From Pagrus major (lineage: Eukaryota > Chordata > Actinopteri > Spariformes > Sparidae): a stretch of 64,000 nucleotides of DNA. Shown piece by piece: positions 20,409 to 32,958 of the stretch (within the stretch, counting starts at the first letter, position 1; each line of letters begins with the position of its first letter). The notes under the pieces were generated by a model, which ran no database searches, was not told the origin of the DNA, and saw nothing but the letters and a program-made list of their open reading frames with translations. The DNA is taken from positions 26,780,671-26,844,670 of the forward strand of contig NC_133227.1 of NCBI RefSeq assembly GCF_040436345.1, read 5' to 3'. The translations under genes and the position numbers were made by a program.

Positions 20409-22070
20409 CTACTTGAGCTCACACAACTCTGCTGTGCTACCAGCACTGTTTCGAAGCCTAAATCCAGGATAGAGAGGCTGAGTGAACGTGGTCTGGACTC
20501 TGTGGAGGAGAGTGATGGTTTCAGAGACGCTGTAGTAAGACAGAGTACCTGCACTATGATCCAGGTAAACTCCTATTGTGGAGGACTGAGGGCCTGAGAT
20601 GGAAGTATCAATATTATTATGTCTGAATGTATAACCTCCACTGTCACAATCTAATGACCAGGATTTGTTATTATATCCAAAGACACATTTAATCCAGTTC
20701 CCTGTTCTGCTAATGTTCTTGTATGCAACTGCTATATCAACTGTCCCGCTCCACTTCACCTCCCAGTAACAACGTCCAGTCAGACCCTCTCTACTCAGGA
20801 CCTGCCACCATTCACCAAATCTGTCTGGGTGAGCTGAATATACCTGGTCTACTGACATTACTGTTGCTTTTCTGTTCCTGTCACTTAATGACAAACGTGT
20901 GTTTGCTGTGTTTGGATCCAGTGTGATTTCACAAGAATACTTGAGAAGTTCAGTTCTGGTTCTGGGCTCTGCTTGAGGCAGTAAAACATCCACTCCAGTC
21001 ACTGCCAGTGAGATCTTTGTCCACTCCTCACTCAGGACAGCCTGAAGTTTATCTCTGGCCTCCGACACAGCTGCTGTCACACCCTCAAAAGAGCACAGAG
21101 GACGTATATCAATGCTGGGTAAGTCTTTAGGTTCGCTCAGACGTGACAGTGAGAAGTAGTTGTTCAGGAAATGGAGATGATCTTCAGTGTGTGAGAGCTT
21201 CTCCAGCTCAGTGTCTTTCCTCCGCAGCTCAGTGATCTCCTGCTGCAGCTCCTCCTCAAGATCTTTAGCTCGACTCACTTCAGTTTTCTGCTGTGATCTG
21301 ATCTGTTGCTTCACTTCAGAGCTTCTCTTCTCAATGAGACGGATCAACTCGGTGAATGTCTTCTCACTGTCCTCCACAGCTTTGTCAGCAGAAAGATTGA
21401 TAGCCTCCACCCTCCGCTGAAGCACCTTGACGTCTTTCTCTCTGTCCTGGATTCTCTGTTGGATTGTTTGCTGACTCGCCCCGAGCTCCGTCTGCCTCTC
21501 AGCCCTTTCTGCTGCAGCAGAGACTGTGTCATGGCCTTTATGATCATCCATGGAGCAGAGATAACAGATACACTGCTGATCAGTGCGGCAGAAAATCTTC
21601 ATCACCTCGTCATGGCGAGAGCAGATGTTCTCCTGAAGCTTTAAGGTGGCTTCAACCAGCTTGTGTTTCTTTAATGTAGCCACACTGTAGTGAGGCTGGA
21701 GGTGTTGCTCACAGTAAGAGGCCATACACACCAGACAGGACTTGAAGGCTTTCAGCTTCTTCCCAGTGCAGTAATCACAGGCCACGTCTCCAGGTCCAGC
21801 ATAGGAATGATCAGGTGAAGCAGCTTGAAGTTGTACTTTCTTCACTTCCTCCACTAACTCTGCTAACACGGTGCTTTTCACCAGGACAGGCCTCGGTGTG
21901 AAGCTCTGCCTGCACTGAGGGCAGCTGTGTGCTTCCTTGTCTTTCTCCGTGTCCCAGCAGTCTTTAATACAGCTCATGCAGTAGCTGTGCCCACAGGGAA
22001 TAGTCACCGGATCCTTCAGAAGATCCAGACAGATTGAACAGCTCAGTTTCTCTCGATCCAGCTGCGACAT
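20409..22070 (-). CDS. TRIM E3 ubiquitin ligase copy 5 (C5), 553 aa
   Basis: Complete TRIM protein starting MSQLDREK as in C2. RING, two B-boxes, coiled coil and PRY-SPRY are intact. Framework changes include KSTVLAEL after the RING, TGVDVLLPQ before PRY and KATVMS. The SPRY block (about 20607-20825) is GEWW, TVDIAVA, NWIKCVFGYNN and DCDSGGYTFRHNN, ending PGFRLRNSAGS. The third patch is the most divergent in the array: NWIKC replaces the usual T-x-x-E-C, turning an acidic residue into a basic one. The 3' flank is type A, and the 5' side opens into the long B spacer S5. The same catalytic role is expected, with a distinct binding surface. Confidence 0.93.
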   Translation of the reverse strand: MSQLDREKLSCSICLDLLKDPVTIPCGHSYCMSCIKDCWDTEKDKEAHSCPQCRQSFTPRPVLVKSTVLAELVEEVKKVQLQAASPDHSYAGPGDVACDYCTGKKLKAFKSCLVCMASYCEQHLQPHYSVATLKKHKLVEATLKLQENICSRHDEVMKIFCRTDQQCICYLCSMDDHKGHDTVSAAAERAERQTELGASQQTIQQRIQDREKDVKVLQRRVEAINLSADKAVEDSEKTFTELIRLIEKRSSEVKQQIRSQQKTEVSRAKDLEEELQQEITELRRKDTELEKLSHTEDHLHFLNNYFSLSRLSEPKDLPSIDIRPLCSFEGVTAAVSEARDKLQAVLSEEWTKISLAVTGVDVLLPQAEPRTRTELLKYSCEITLDPNTANTRLSLSDRNRKATVMSVDQVYSAHPDRFGEWWQVLSREGLTGRCYWEVKWSGTVDIAVAYKNISRTGNWIKCVFGYNNKSWSLDCDSGGYTFRHNNIDTSISGPQSSTIGVYLDHSAGTLSYYSVSETITLLHRVQTTFTQPLYPGFRLRNSAGSTAELCELK

Positions 22071-24173
22071 TTCTCCTCCAGACGACAGTGAATGTCAGTA
22101 AGTTTCACTCTGTGTTTCCAGATAAAAGCTGAGCTCATTTCCTTGTTGTTAAGTCACTGGTCTGTAGTGTATGAGCCTATCAGTTGTTGCATTTCATCAC
22201 ATGGTGTTTAGACCCATGTTTTCACTGGCAGATCTATGAAAGGGGAGGAACTACCAACGTCAGAGCTGAATGTGCTTTGAGAGTTTCTCAGAGCAGGAGG
22301 AGCCGAGCCTGGCCAGTCAGTAACGTCTGGGTGGGGTTAAAAAGTTGTGTCTAATCCAGGAAGAGGAGGGTTGTGAGAGTTGCATTGTGTATCAGCACTC
22401 AGAAATAGTGCACCTGTCAGATAACTATATAATTAACCCGTGTTCCCAGAGGAACCTGATTTACAGGGTACAAGGTTCCTTTTTCTTTCTATCATCTTAC
22501 AACAGGGTTGTTTAACAAAATACTTGCTGAATTCCCTTTATGCTCCTCACTAAAGAAAAACAAATCTGTAAATGGATGAATAAAAAATAAGACACAACAA
22601 TGAACAATTTCTTGTAGTTGAGAGCAGAGGATGAGTTCAGGAGTCTCCCAGCCTGAGGAAAGAAGCTGCTCTGTAGTCTGGTGGTGAAGCAGACTAGTAA
22701 CACCTGTACTTCTAAATGTTTGTTGTGAAAAGATGAAACATTTTTTGGTCCATATTCTGCTCTAACTGGGTTCATTGTCCTGACCGGTCAGATTCTGTGG
22801 TGGATATTTTGTGCTTGGTGTTTGTTTCTTCCTCTGTTGTGCTTGCAGAGGTGCATTGAGAGGCTGGGCGGAGCTTCCCACTCACCGGAGCTGCTGACAC
22901 ACGCTCACCTGCAGCAGGTTGGCAGTTAGTCTTGCTGATAAAGCCCTGCTCTCCACGCTACCTGCTTCCAGGTGATTTCATCAGTTCGATGTGGCACATG
23001 GCTCCTGTTAGATCGTCGTTTTGTATGACTTGTAGTTTTTTCGTGTTCACTCTACACACAGTGTTCACCTGCACCTGCACCTCTGCAGCCAGCAGCCTCA
23101 CCCTGTGCTCACCAGAGTCTCAACTCACCACGCTACCACACCTCCACCTGTACGGTTTTCATCAGATATGATGACGACAACAAAATCTGGCCTGAACAAG
23201 TCAGTTTCCTCAGACAGAACAATGGTTCTTCTAACATGTTCTTGTCACGTTGTAGAAAGTCTTTCACAAACAATTAGTGCGTGTCTTTTGTGTTATTCAT
23301 CAAAACCACTAACTGCATCATTTGGATATAAACATAGATACCAAGCAGAATTCGATATATTTTTCTTAAAAGTTACATTTGTCCCAGTAAAATTAAAAAT
23401 GCAATCTTGTCTGTTATATGAATGTGTCTCTGAATGCACTGACTTTGCTTGATCTGGCACTTAATTACACAAAAGCATTATTATTTGATGTCATACTTGT
23501 GCGAACGTTTCCCGACCAAAGCCTCAAATATCTTCTTTGTGTTCTTGCTTAAAGAAATAAGAAAGTACTTGAGATGCTGGTTTTGATTTGCGTTTTAAAG
23601 CTGAATCATAAACAGACGAGACCATCACTGACAAGACTGTCAGCAGCTGCTGGCCTCTATTCTGTGTTACTGCACTTGTGAGCCAGCAGGTTATATTTGT
23701 TGGGGGAAGCTGCAGGTGGCGCTGTTCCTCCAGAGCAAACAGCCAAAGCTGTAGGAGATTCATTAGAAGCAGAGGGAAGCAGTGAACAGGCCATTAAACA
23801 TGTCTACATTGTAAAGTAAAGGTACGGCTCATCACACTTTACACTTTGGATTTTAAAGATGGCGAGATCAGATCATGTCTGTTTGTTATGTTGCTATTTA
23901 TTATGTTGTTTTAGGTACATTACCACAGACCTGTGGAGAACTTGAATCTGACTGATGGGAAGCTGGTGTGTTCATGAAAATGGTTGTGAAGTGATTGAGT
24001 ACAAACAGGCGTGAGACAGAACAGAGAGATGCCGTAGTTTTATGGGTTTAATATTTGTCTTTTCACGTCATGCTTGATGCACTGTCAGTACAGGAGATCT
24101 CAGATAGTCAAATATGATTTTGATCCAGAAAACTGTTTGACGACACTACTTAATATTTTAAGTGTAAATCATG

Positions 24174-24643
24174 AAGGAACCAGTTCAGACAAAATTAAAA
24201 TTCAGTCTTTGTCTTCTCAGCTTCCTGCTGATGGAAAGTGAGAAGAAGTTTCCACGTCCACAAAACATTTCTGGAGCTTCAAAGCAAAACAACAAAAAAA
24301 AACAACATAAAATGGCTCCGGCGTAATACAAGTTTCTGGAAGCCCCAAGATCCCAATTTGATTTAGAAGATTTCATTTAAAGCCTTTTTAACCCCAGTTC
24401 TTCAGCTGCTAAGCTAAAAGTGTTAGCGCACCCCATCTGAATTGGACACACAAGCTCGACAGCGAGTCGAGGGTTTAAATATTGTCTTTTCACATCAATT
24501 TTGGATCTCGGGGGCTTCTGGATTACACCCGACGAGCTACATGGAGCCATTTTGTTTCACCGTGAAGCTCCAGAAATGTTTTGTTGAGTATGAAAATTCA
24601 CCACGACAGACTGGATTTTCATTTTGGATTGAACTGTTCCTTT
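24174..24643. mobile_element. Foldback MITE in S5
   Basis: The two halves are inverted copies: aaggaaccagttcag at the left against ctgttccttt at the right, then aaaacatttctggagcttc against gaagctccagaaatgtttt, and aaaatggctcc against ggagccatttt. This matches the layout of an abundant percomorph MITE whose ends read roughly ttaaaggaacagttca (recalled). The left arm lacks about ten bases present in the S10 copy. Confidence 0.75.
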
Positions 24644-25378
24644 AAAAGTTGCGGCAATGAACATTCAGTTTTTGGTATTATATTTATATACAGGCATTTC
24701 AAATCCTGATGGTGAAGAGACAGTATCGCTTCACTGCGTCACTCTCTCACGACAAAACCTAAATCATTTAAATTTGGTGCAATAACCTGTTGTACGTATT
24801 GTACTGTGAACACTTTGATACTATCACTTTTTATTATGGTTGTATTTTTATACTTGTGTAGAAGGCCTTCTGTCACCTGTTCTGTTGACGTGTGTGGTGT
24901 TAACAAAGTTTACTGAAATGTCACATACAGTACAAACATCCTTTTTCACCCTCCTTTACCAAAGAATACGATGTTATCCAGCCTGTAGGCGTCGATGCTA
25001 TTTGACTTTTAAAAAGACTTCAGCATCTCACAAATTAATCTTAGCATGAAAATTACTGTGTAAAACATAAACGAAGAAGCACTTGGAGACCACGATCCCA
25101 TAAAAGATAGTGTGATTGTTTGGATTAGTAAAGAAAACCTTTAAGTTGTCTCATATTAAGCAGGTTTTTTTGAATGCATTGTAAATTTGCTATGATGTAA
25201 ACTTATTTCCTTACATTTTATCGTATTTATATTCATCTGTTATTCTACTTTGAAAGTAGTTTTCTTTTTGTGTAATTCTTATGTAGCCATGTTTGATATT
25301 TAACTAAAGGTGACGGCTGACATGATTCCCGGCTGTCTCACATTCTGGATTTTAGTTTAATTTTAACAGGTTTTATCA

Positions 25379-25632
25379 GTTGCATGTTATCAGGCCCAGC
25401 AGCTTTACTCACATTCAGTCTCGGCTGGTTTTTTTTCTCATACCCGCTGTGGATTATGACAGTGGGCAGTCCTCTGGAGGCAGAGTAGACCCTACAGCTG
25501 ACTCTCTGAGATCATAGCGAGCATAAAATGTTTCAAGTTCATCTGGGAACGTGGCCTCACATCGGACGGGGCCAGTCCTGCATTGTTTAGGATCGTCTGC
25601 CAAATATCTTCAACGTCGTTGGTGTCGCGGTC
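25379..25632 (-). mobile_element. LINE (L2-like) reverse-transcriptase fragment in S5
   Basis: On the minus strand two overlapping frames give DVEDIWQTILNNAG, then FPDELETFYARYDL, then KAAGPDN. The last is the conserved start of the fingers region in L2/Jockey-class reverse transcriptases. It is a short, frame-broken 5'-truncated or internal piece in the same orientation as the TRIM genes. Confidence 0.6.
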
Positions 25633-27623
25633 TTTTTTGTAGGATTTAGTTGCACATGATGAGGTGGAGCCTGATGGGATAAAAATGCTGGCAGGATGCA
25701 CCGTTAGCTGGGCAGCCCAACTCAAGCACAGGTGTAAATGACACAATGAATGATGGCTCAGTTCCATTTAGCTGCGTCACTTTCAGGGTCCTCGCTGTCA
25801 CACTGTCATGGATTATTGGGACACTTGAACAGAGCGTTGACGTCACGAGTAACACCTGTGTTTCAAGTAAATGTTTGCTGTGAAAAGACGAAACATTTTG
25901 GCTTTTTTACATGCATGATTACTTTGTCAACCTTCAACAGCTTCAGCTCCCATGAGGCTTCGACAGAGGAGCAGTGACCGGCCTCTCTACCACTAACTCG
26001 TATAAATCCATGCAATCTCTCATCGATTTCCCCTTTTAGTGGTCAAAAATGAAAAACCTTAAAGAGTGCGATTAATCAAGTATTTGCAGTCTGTTATGTG
26101 AGACTACAGAGAACATTTGTGAACATCTTTTTTTTTTTACTGTGTTGCTTTAAGTTGTTATCTGAAATACTTTGTTAAATGTATGGACAAGGTGTAAAAT
26201 CATATATGTGACAAAAACATTTCTGTCACGACTTTCGTTACTTGATGGAAGGCGCTGACATTCTGGATGCTGACCCTCCGAGGACGACATCGCAGAAGGG
26301 ATAAGGAACCGAGGGATGATTATGAAAAGTAGATGACCTAAAACAAACTCACTGACGCGGTTAATTTATTGATGTTCCTCTCATTTTTATTTGTAAGTTA
26401 AATCAGTGCTGACACAAGGCACAGGAATATGATGGTTTAACTTATTTCTGCTTTTTTTTCCTTCAGCATTCAATCAACACACGGTCTGTTGTCTGTAGAC
26501 GATGATTTCCAAAAATATTACCTCACATTTTGAGTGTTTCTGAGAAGACGTGGAGCCCAGTTATTCCTAAAGTGTGATTGGTCGAAGCCTGTAAAGCTTT
26601 GTATTATTCCCATTTTACTCCTGCATGATTGTTGTGGAATGTTAAAAAAAAAAAAGTTGTGTAATAAATCTGAAAGTAACACATTCTCCTGAAATATTGT
26701 GTTGGAGTGTTTTCCTGTATGAAAGAGCCAACATGTCACAAACTTAAAATCATCTCAGAATTGTGCTGTTTCTGGTGAAATGACCCATCAGCTCCATGAT
26801 AACATGGAGGTTATCTGACTGCCTTCATTGATCTCCCTGTGTGTGTTTCTGTTCCCACAATATCTTGAAAAACTGATTGATTTAAATGAAATTTAGCAGG
26901 AAAACAAGTGATTCTGGTGATATTCTGACAGTTAAAGGAAGAACACACAGTCATCTATTCATTCATGTGTTTATTTATTTATTTGAAGGATTTGAACAAA
27001 GACTTTTCATGAATGCTTCTTAAAGTTGTTACTACATATTGACATGATATCAGTCTCAACAAGACGATCAACAAACTATTTTCAGAGGGTTAATTTTGAA
27101 ACTATACAAGCTGATATTTTACTGATGTTTTTCATGCAGGTTTTGGTTACATAAAAAAAATGGAAATGTGATTTTGAAACATTAAAACAGAGGCACACTA
27201 TGAAGAACAGACAGAAGTATGTGCAAAACTAAAAGTAAAGATGAAGTACACAAAATATGTTCTTGAAGATTTGGTACAAATAAAATTACATAAAAATCTT
27301 AAAACTCAAAAATCCAAACAGATTCACACATTTTACACACCACATGTTTCTGACAAAAACTGATTCATCATTTCACATCTTGCATATGTAATATTTCCCA
27401 AATGTTCAGTAAATGTAGCTCACAAGTCAAATTTCAACAAACAAGATGGTCTAATCACTCTGTAGGAAACAATCACAGTTTCTCTAAACTGAGAAGAAAA
27501 AAACAAAACTATATAAAATCCAAGAAAAATCATCATCGTCCCACCTCCTGTGTTTGATCAGTGCAGTGCAGACACACCTCAACATGTACAGCACCACAGA
27601 GGAGTCTCTCTTTAATCTCCTGT

Positions 27624-29300
27624 CTACTTGAGCTCACACAACTCTGCTGTGCCACCAGTTAGTGGAGATGGAAGCCAAAATCCAGCATAGAGAGGCTGAG
27701 TGAACGTGGTCTGGACTCTGTGGAGGAGAGTGATGGTTTCAGAGACGCTGTAGTAAGACAGAGTACCTGCACTATGATCCAGGTAAACTCCTATTGTGGA
27801 GGACTGAGGGCCTGAGATGGAAGTAACAATATTATGATGAAAGAATCTATAACCTCCACTGTCACATCTTAATGACCAGGATTTGTCATTAAATCCAAAT
27901 CCACATTCATTCATGGTCCCTGTTCTGCTAATGTTCTTGTATGAAACTGCTATAAAAATTGTCCCGCTCCACTTCACCTCCCAGTAACAACGTCCAGTCA
28001 GACCCTCTCTACTCAGGACCTGAAACCATTCACCAAATCTGTGTGGGTGAGCTGAATATACCTGGTCTACTGACATTACTGTTGCTTTTCTGTTCCTGTC
28101 ACTTAATGACAAACGTTTATTTGCTGTGTTTGGATCCAGTGTGATTTCACAAGAATACTTGAGAAGTTCAGTTCTGGTTCTGGGCTCTGCTTGAGGCAGT
28201 AAAACATCCACTTCAGTCACTGCCAGTGAGATCTTTGTCCACTCCTCACTCAGGACAGCCTGAAGTTTATCTCTGGCCTCCGACACAGCTGCTGTCACAC
28301 CCTCAAAAGAGCACAGAGGACGTATAACAATGCTGGGTAAGTCTTTAGGTTCGCTCAGACGTGACAGTGAGAAGTAGTTGTTCAGGAAATGGAGATGATC
28401 TTCAGTGTGTGAGAGCTTCTCCAGCTCAGTGTCTTTCCTCCGCAGCTCAGTGATCTCCTGCCGCAGCTCCTCCTCAAGATCTTTAGCTCGACTCACTTCA
28501 GTTTTCTGCTGTGATCTGATCTGCTGCTTCACTTCAGAGCTTCTCTTCTCAATGAGACGGATCAACTGGGTGAATGTCTTCTCGCTGTCCTCCACAGCTT
28601 TGTCAGCAGAAAGATTGATAGCCTCCACCCTCCGCTGAAGCACATTGACGTCTTTCTCTCTGTCCTGGATTCTCTGTTGGATTGTTTGCTGACTCGCCCC
28701 GAGCTCCGTCTGCCTCTCAGCCCTTTCTGTTGCAGCAGAGACTTTGACATGGCCTTTATGATCATCCATGGAGCAGAGATAACAGATACACTGCTGATCA
28801 GTGCGGCAGAAAATCTTCATCACCTCGTCATGGCGAGAGCAGATGTTCTCCTGAAGCTTTAAGGTGGCTTCAACCAGCTTGTGTTTCTTTAATGTAGCCA
28901 CACTGTAGTGAGGCTGGAGGTGTTGCTCACAGTAAGAGGCCATACACACCAGACAGGACTTGAAGGCTTTCAGCTTCTTCCCAGTGCAGTAATCACAGGC
29001 CACGTCTCCAGGTCCAGCATAGGAATGATCAGGTGAAGCAGCTTGAAGTTGTACTTTCTTCACTTCCTCCACCAACTCTGCAAACATGGTGTTTTTCACC
29101 AGGACAGGCCTCGGTGTGAAGCTCTGCCTGCACTGAGGGCAGCTGTGTGCTTCCTTGTCATTCTCCGTGTCCCAGCAGCCTTTAATACAGCTCATGCAGT
29201 AGTTGTGCCCACAGGGAATAGTCACTGGATCCTTCAGAAGATCCAGGCAGATTGAGCAGCTCAGTTTCTCTCGATCCAGCTGAAGCACATGCTGCGCCAT
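27624..29300 (-). CDS. TRIM E3 ubiquitin ligase copy 6 (C6), 558 aa
   Basis: The longest copy. RING reads CGHNYC (Asn for Ser, shared with C7) and the following loop IKGCWDTEN. B-box2 is followed by GHVKVSAATE where nearly all others have GHDTVSAAAE. The coiled coil has KDVNVLQ and LRQEI. SPRY patches (about 27825-28043) are GEWF, TIFIAVS, TMNECGFGFN and RCDSGGYRFFHHNIV. The C-terminal patch AGFWLPSPLTGG is one residue longer than in the other copies, the only length change inside a variable SPRY patch. The start is MAQHVLQ with a good context. The 3' flank is type B (S5) and the 5' flank type A (S6). Confidence 0.93.
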   Translation of the reverse strand: MAQHVLQLDREKLSCSICLDLLKDPVTIPCGHNYCMSCIKGCWDTENDKEAHSCPQCRQSFTPRPVLVKNTMFAELVEEVKKVQLQAASPDHSYAGPGDVACDYCTGKKLKAFKSCLVCMASYCEQHLQPHYSVATLKKHKLVEATLKLQENICSRHDEVMKIFCRTDQQCICYLCSMDDHKGHVKVSAATERAERQTELGASQQTIQQRIQDREKDVNVLQRRVEAINLSADKAVEDSEKTFTQLIRLIEKRSSEVKQQIRSQQKTEVSRAKDLEEELRQEITELRRKDTELEKLSHTEDHLHFLNNYFSLSRLSEPKDLPSIVIRPLCSFEGVTAAVSEARDKLQAVLSEEWTKISLAVTEVDVLLPQAEPRTRTELLKYSCEITLDPNTANKRLSLSDRNRKATVMSVDQVYSAHPHRFGEWFQVLSREGLTGRCYWEVKWSGTIFIAVSYKNISRTGTMNECGFGFNDKSWSLRCDSGGYRFFHHNIVTSISGPQSSTIGVYLDHSAGTLSYYSVSETITLLHRVQTTFTQPLYAGFWLPSPLTGGTAELCELK

Positions 29301-30017
29301 TTCTCCTCCAGACGACAGTGAATGTCAGTAAGTTTCACTCTCTGTTTCCAGATAAAAGCTGAGCTCATTTCCTTGATGTTCAGTCACTGGTCTGTAGTGT
29401 ATGAGCCTATCAGCTGTTGTATTTCATCACCTGGTGTTTAGACCCATGTTTTCACTGGCAGATCTATGAAAGGGGAGGAACTACCAACGTCAGAGCTGAA
29501 TGTGCTGTGAGAGTTTCTCAGAGCAGGAGGAGCTGAGCCTGGCCAGTCAGTAACGTCTGGGTGGGGTTAAAAAGTTGTGTTTAATCCAGGAAGAGGAGGG
29601 TTGTGAGAGTTGCATTGTGTATCAGCGCTCAGAAATAGTGCACCACTCAGATAATTATATAATTAACCCGTGATCCCAGAGGAACCTGATTTACAGGGTA
29701 CAAGGTTCCTTTTTCTTTCTATCTTCTTACAACAGGGTAGTGTAACAAAATACTTGCTGAATTCCCTTTATGCTCCTCACTAAAGAAAACAAATCTGTAA
29801 ATGGATGAATAAAAAATAAGACACAACAACAAACAATTTCTTGTAGTTGAGAGCAGAGGATGAGTTCAGGAGTCTCCCAGCCTGAGGAAAGAAGCTGCTC
29901 TGTAGTCTGGTGGTGAAGCAGACTAGTAACACCTGTACTTCTAAATGTTTGTTGTGAAAAGATTTTGGCTTTTTTTGGTCCATATTCTGCTCTAACTGGG
30001 TTTATGTACTGAAGCAC

Positions 30018-30075
30018 CGTGTCTATCATGGCCTTTACGATCACCCATGGAGCAGTGATAACAGATACAGTGCTA
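30018..30075 (-). pseudogene. TRIM B-box2 relic in S6
   Basis: Same relic as in S1, following the 157-bp-class repeat. Confidence 0.65.
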
Positions 30076-30338
30076 AGAAGGGATAAGAGACGAGGGATGA
30101 TTATGAAAAGTGGATAACCTCAAACAAACTCACTAACATGATTCATTTATTGATATTCTGGTCATCTTTAGCTGTAAGTTAAGTTATTTCTGGTGAAATT
30201 ACCCAGACAGTTTGACAACCATTCACACCTGGGCTCACCTGGCCTTAGAAACCTACATGAAGGCCGGTTTGACCAACGACTCTTACGACTCTGTCGGGAC
30301 ACTCCCACACAGAGTTTAAAAGCCTGCGACTCCCCCCC

Positions 30339-30471
30339 AGTTAGTGAGAACTGAAGAAGTCTCTTGGATGAGAGGTGAAACGTCTTCAAGAAACTGAAAC
30401 AGGTCCAGTTACCTACGATACAGCACCTAGATTTACCATGACCTGGATGACTGAGAACCTTCATCAACACG
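30339..30471. mobile_element. Retroelement tail fragment in S6
   Basis: Same fossil fragment as in S1 at the corresponding place. It is missing from S4, S7 and S9, where the type C segment replaces this part. Confidence 0.45.
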
Positions 30472-32958
30472 TTAGTAACTGTTGTTTGTACCAAAGTGAT
30501 GCAGCTTCAGTGAAGTGCTGCAGTAGCAAGACACAGAATATGTGACCTTTTATACAACCGAATGTGTGTTATTTTGTTACACAGCTGCATTTGTCTTATA
30601 TTCAGACTTACATTGATGAATCATGCACTCATCACATATTTGTTTAGGGGACAAAAATTCCTGTTTCAAACCTGTTTCCCTTTTGTTTAATGATTTGATG
30701 AATAAGTGCCACGACCGCACATAAAAAATATTCTTAAAGTGACCATTTATAAAATACAAAATATATAAAAGTGTGAGATTAAGGCCTATGTAGGATTATT
30801 CCTATATAGCTATATTTTACTAGCTTCAACACCTGAGGAGTATCAGCTCTGTTCACTCACAATATTACCTCAACGTTATCTTGATCAATTTGCAGCCACT
30901 GCTTTAAATGCATACAATCAAATAACCTGCAAGGTGTGTGATTATTATCCACAGGAAAGCAGCATTCAACCTCAACAAACCCAACATGAACTCACTACAC
31001 AATGTATTCAAGTCAGTGTTGATGTAGTGGTGAGGTAGGTTACGTGGAAAAACAGGTGATTCTTGCGCCATCTGCTGTTTGTGTCTGCACATAGAAGTGA
31101 GATTAGTTCATATAAACTGCAGCACAACAGCTGCCAAAATAAACAAGCATTCATTAATGAACAGCAAAATACAAATCCAGTGACAGTCAGCAAGATCAAG
31201 TGAAAAGGAAACAGCTTGTGGTGTGTTCATCTGCACACTGCAGCTGACTAGTCTCTGTTAATGAGCTTTGTTCCCTCCACTGTGTAACTTACAGTTCATC
31301 TTTGCACTATTGTCCTCTGGTGCTGAACAGCAGAGCAAAGGGACTGGTTCAGGTCTGATCCCTACACCACAGTTAAAGCCAGATCACATCTTTAAGAGCC
31401 CTGCAGTTTAAACAGTGTTATTGGGTTCCTCCTGTTCTGTCGGCCTCCACTGTCGCCCCGTTATTTTCAGACTCTCTGAGGTACAAATTGTGAAGATGCT
31501 AAAAATGGTGAAAGGTCAAACAACAGTCTGCTCACCAGAGAAAGAGATTTACAGCTGAAAGAGTTTCTTCTTTTGGAGCTTCATGCCTTCACAGAGACAG
31601 AGGGTCTTTTCTCACTCCTTGGCCACTGTAAAGACAATGAGAGCAGATGCTTTCATAGTTTTTACACTGATCATCTGTGGGTTTTAAATGCAGATGGTGT
31701 CTTGCATTGCAGTTTTAATGTTTTTGCAGCCATCTTTAGGCTCTATAGCCAGGGCTGACAATGGGGGGGTCAATAGGGGAAAGCTTTCTGGGCTCCAGCC
31801 TCTAGGGGGGGCCGTTGGAGACCAGCATTAATCATGTTCATCCTAATGTAGGTGATGATAACCACATTTAATTTAGATTCAATGTGCTAATCATTACACT
31901 TATACAATATATATTTCATTATTTGTCTTTATATTTAGACATTTATCTATTCTTTTATTTTTATTTTACATTGCAAGAGAGACAGTAAACACATCATGAT
32001 GTGAAAATAATTTCATGATTCTGCTTTTTCTGATGAAATGACATCAACTCCAACATGAAGTGGATGTTATTTGATTAGCCTTCATCACTCTCCCTGTGTG
32101 TTTGTTACCAAGATACCTGAAAAACTGAGTGATTGAAGAAAAGAGTTAGAAGGCAAATTGCTCTAGATATAATATTTAGGCAGTTTGATTTATCAAAGAA
32201 TAGAGGTTTACTGTTAAAATGATGACAAGTCAGTTATTTATTCATGTTTTCATTTATTTTAAGGGTTTTGAACAATGATTTTCAGACGTTTCCAAAAAAA
32301 GTTACCGTGTAAAGACACTTTACAACTCTTCCAAAGATGAGGAGAAAACTCTTTTTCAGAAGGTAAAATTTTATTCATATCTGTTTCCCCAGCATCACTA
32401 ATTTTACTGAGTAATGTGAATTTGCAATATCATTACAATAACAACATAGTATGCAGCACAGACGGCAGTATGTAAACTACTAAAGAGAAAACAAATGGCA
32501 CAAATCATGTTCATGAAGATGTGGTACAACTTAAATCACCTTTATCTTTAGAATAAAACATTACTACTATTACTTACAATACATATTTACATACATCACT
32601 TTTATTCATTTTGTAGTTTTTGACATAATTGATGACAAAAGTCAACTCTAAGTAGGACAAAAACAGATTTTTCATCAGACATTTTGTTTAACTAATATTT
32701 CCCACACACGGTATAAAATGGAAATGTTTTAGTAAATATACAATTTCAACAAACAACATTGTTTAATCCCTATGAAGCAAATAAAAATAGATTTTTCTTT
32801 CATGTCACCATTTCATTGAATTGACAAAGAAAGAAAGAAAAAACAATATAAAATCCTAGAAAAATCATCATGGTCCCACCTCCTGTGTTTGATCAGTGCA
32901 GTGCAGACACACCTCAACATGTACAGCACCACAGAGGAGTCTCTCTTTAATCTCCTGT

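Larger units (their letters stand above)
22071..27623. other. Spacer S5, type B-long
   Basis: Promoter A, one 157-bp repeat (22616-22772), the B insert, then about 2.8 kb found only in B-long spacers (about 23510-26290), which includes a foldback MITE and a LINE fragment. After that comes the type B 3' flank of C6. The site 23815-23822 is the unoccupied form of the hAT insertion site in S10. I see nothing recognisable in 24650-25370 or 25870-26280. Confidence 0.7.
29301..32958. other. Spacer S6, type A
   Basis: Same parts as S1: promoter A, 157-bp-class repeat (29845-30002), B-box2 relic (30018-30075), retroelement tail (30339-30471), A block and 3' flank of C7. It is shorter than S1 by a deletion near 30730. 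No gene is seen. Confidence 0.7.

Noticed and set aside
25750-25977. A 75-codon plus-strand frame beside the LINE fragment in both B-long spacers
   Set aside because: It lies over repeat-derived sequence, and the two copies differ as neutral duplicates would.
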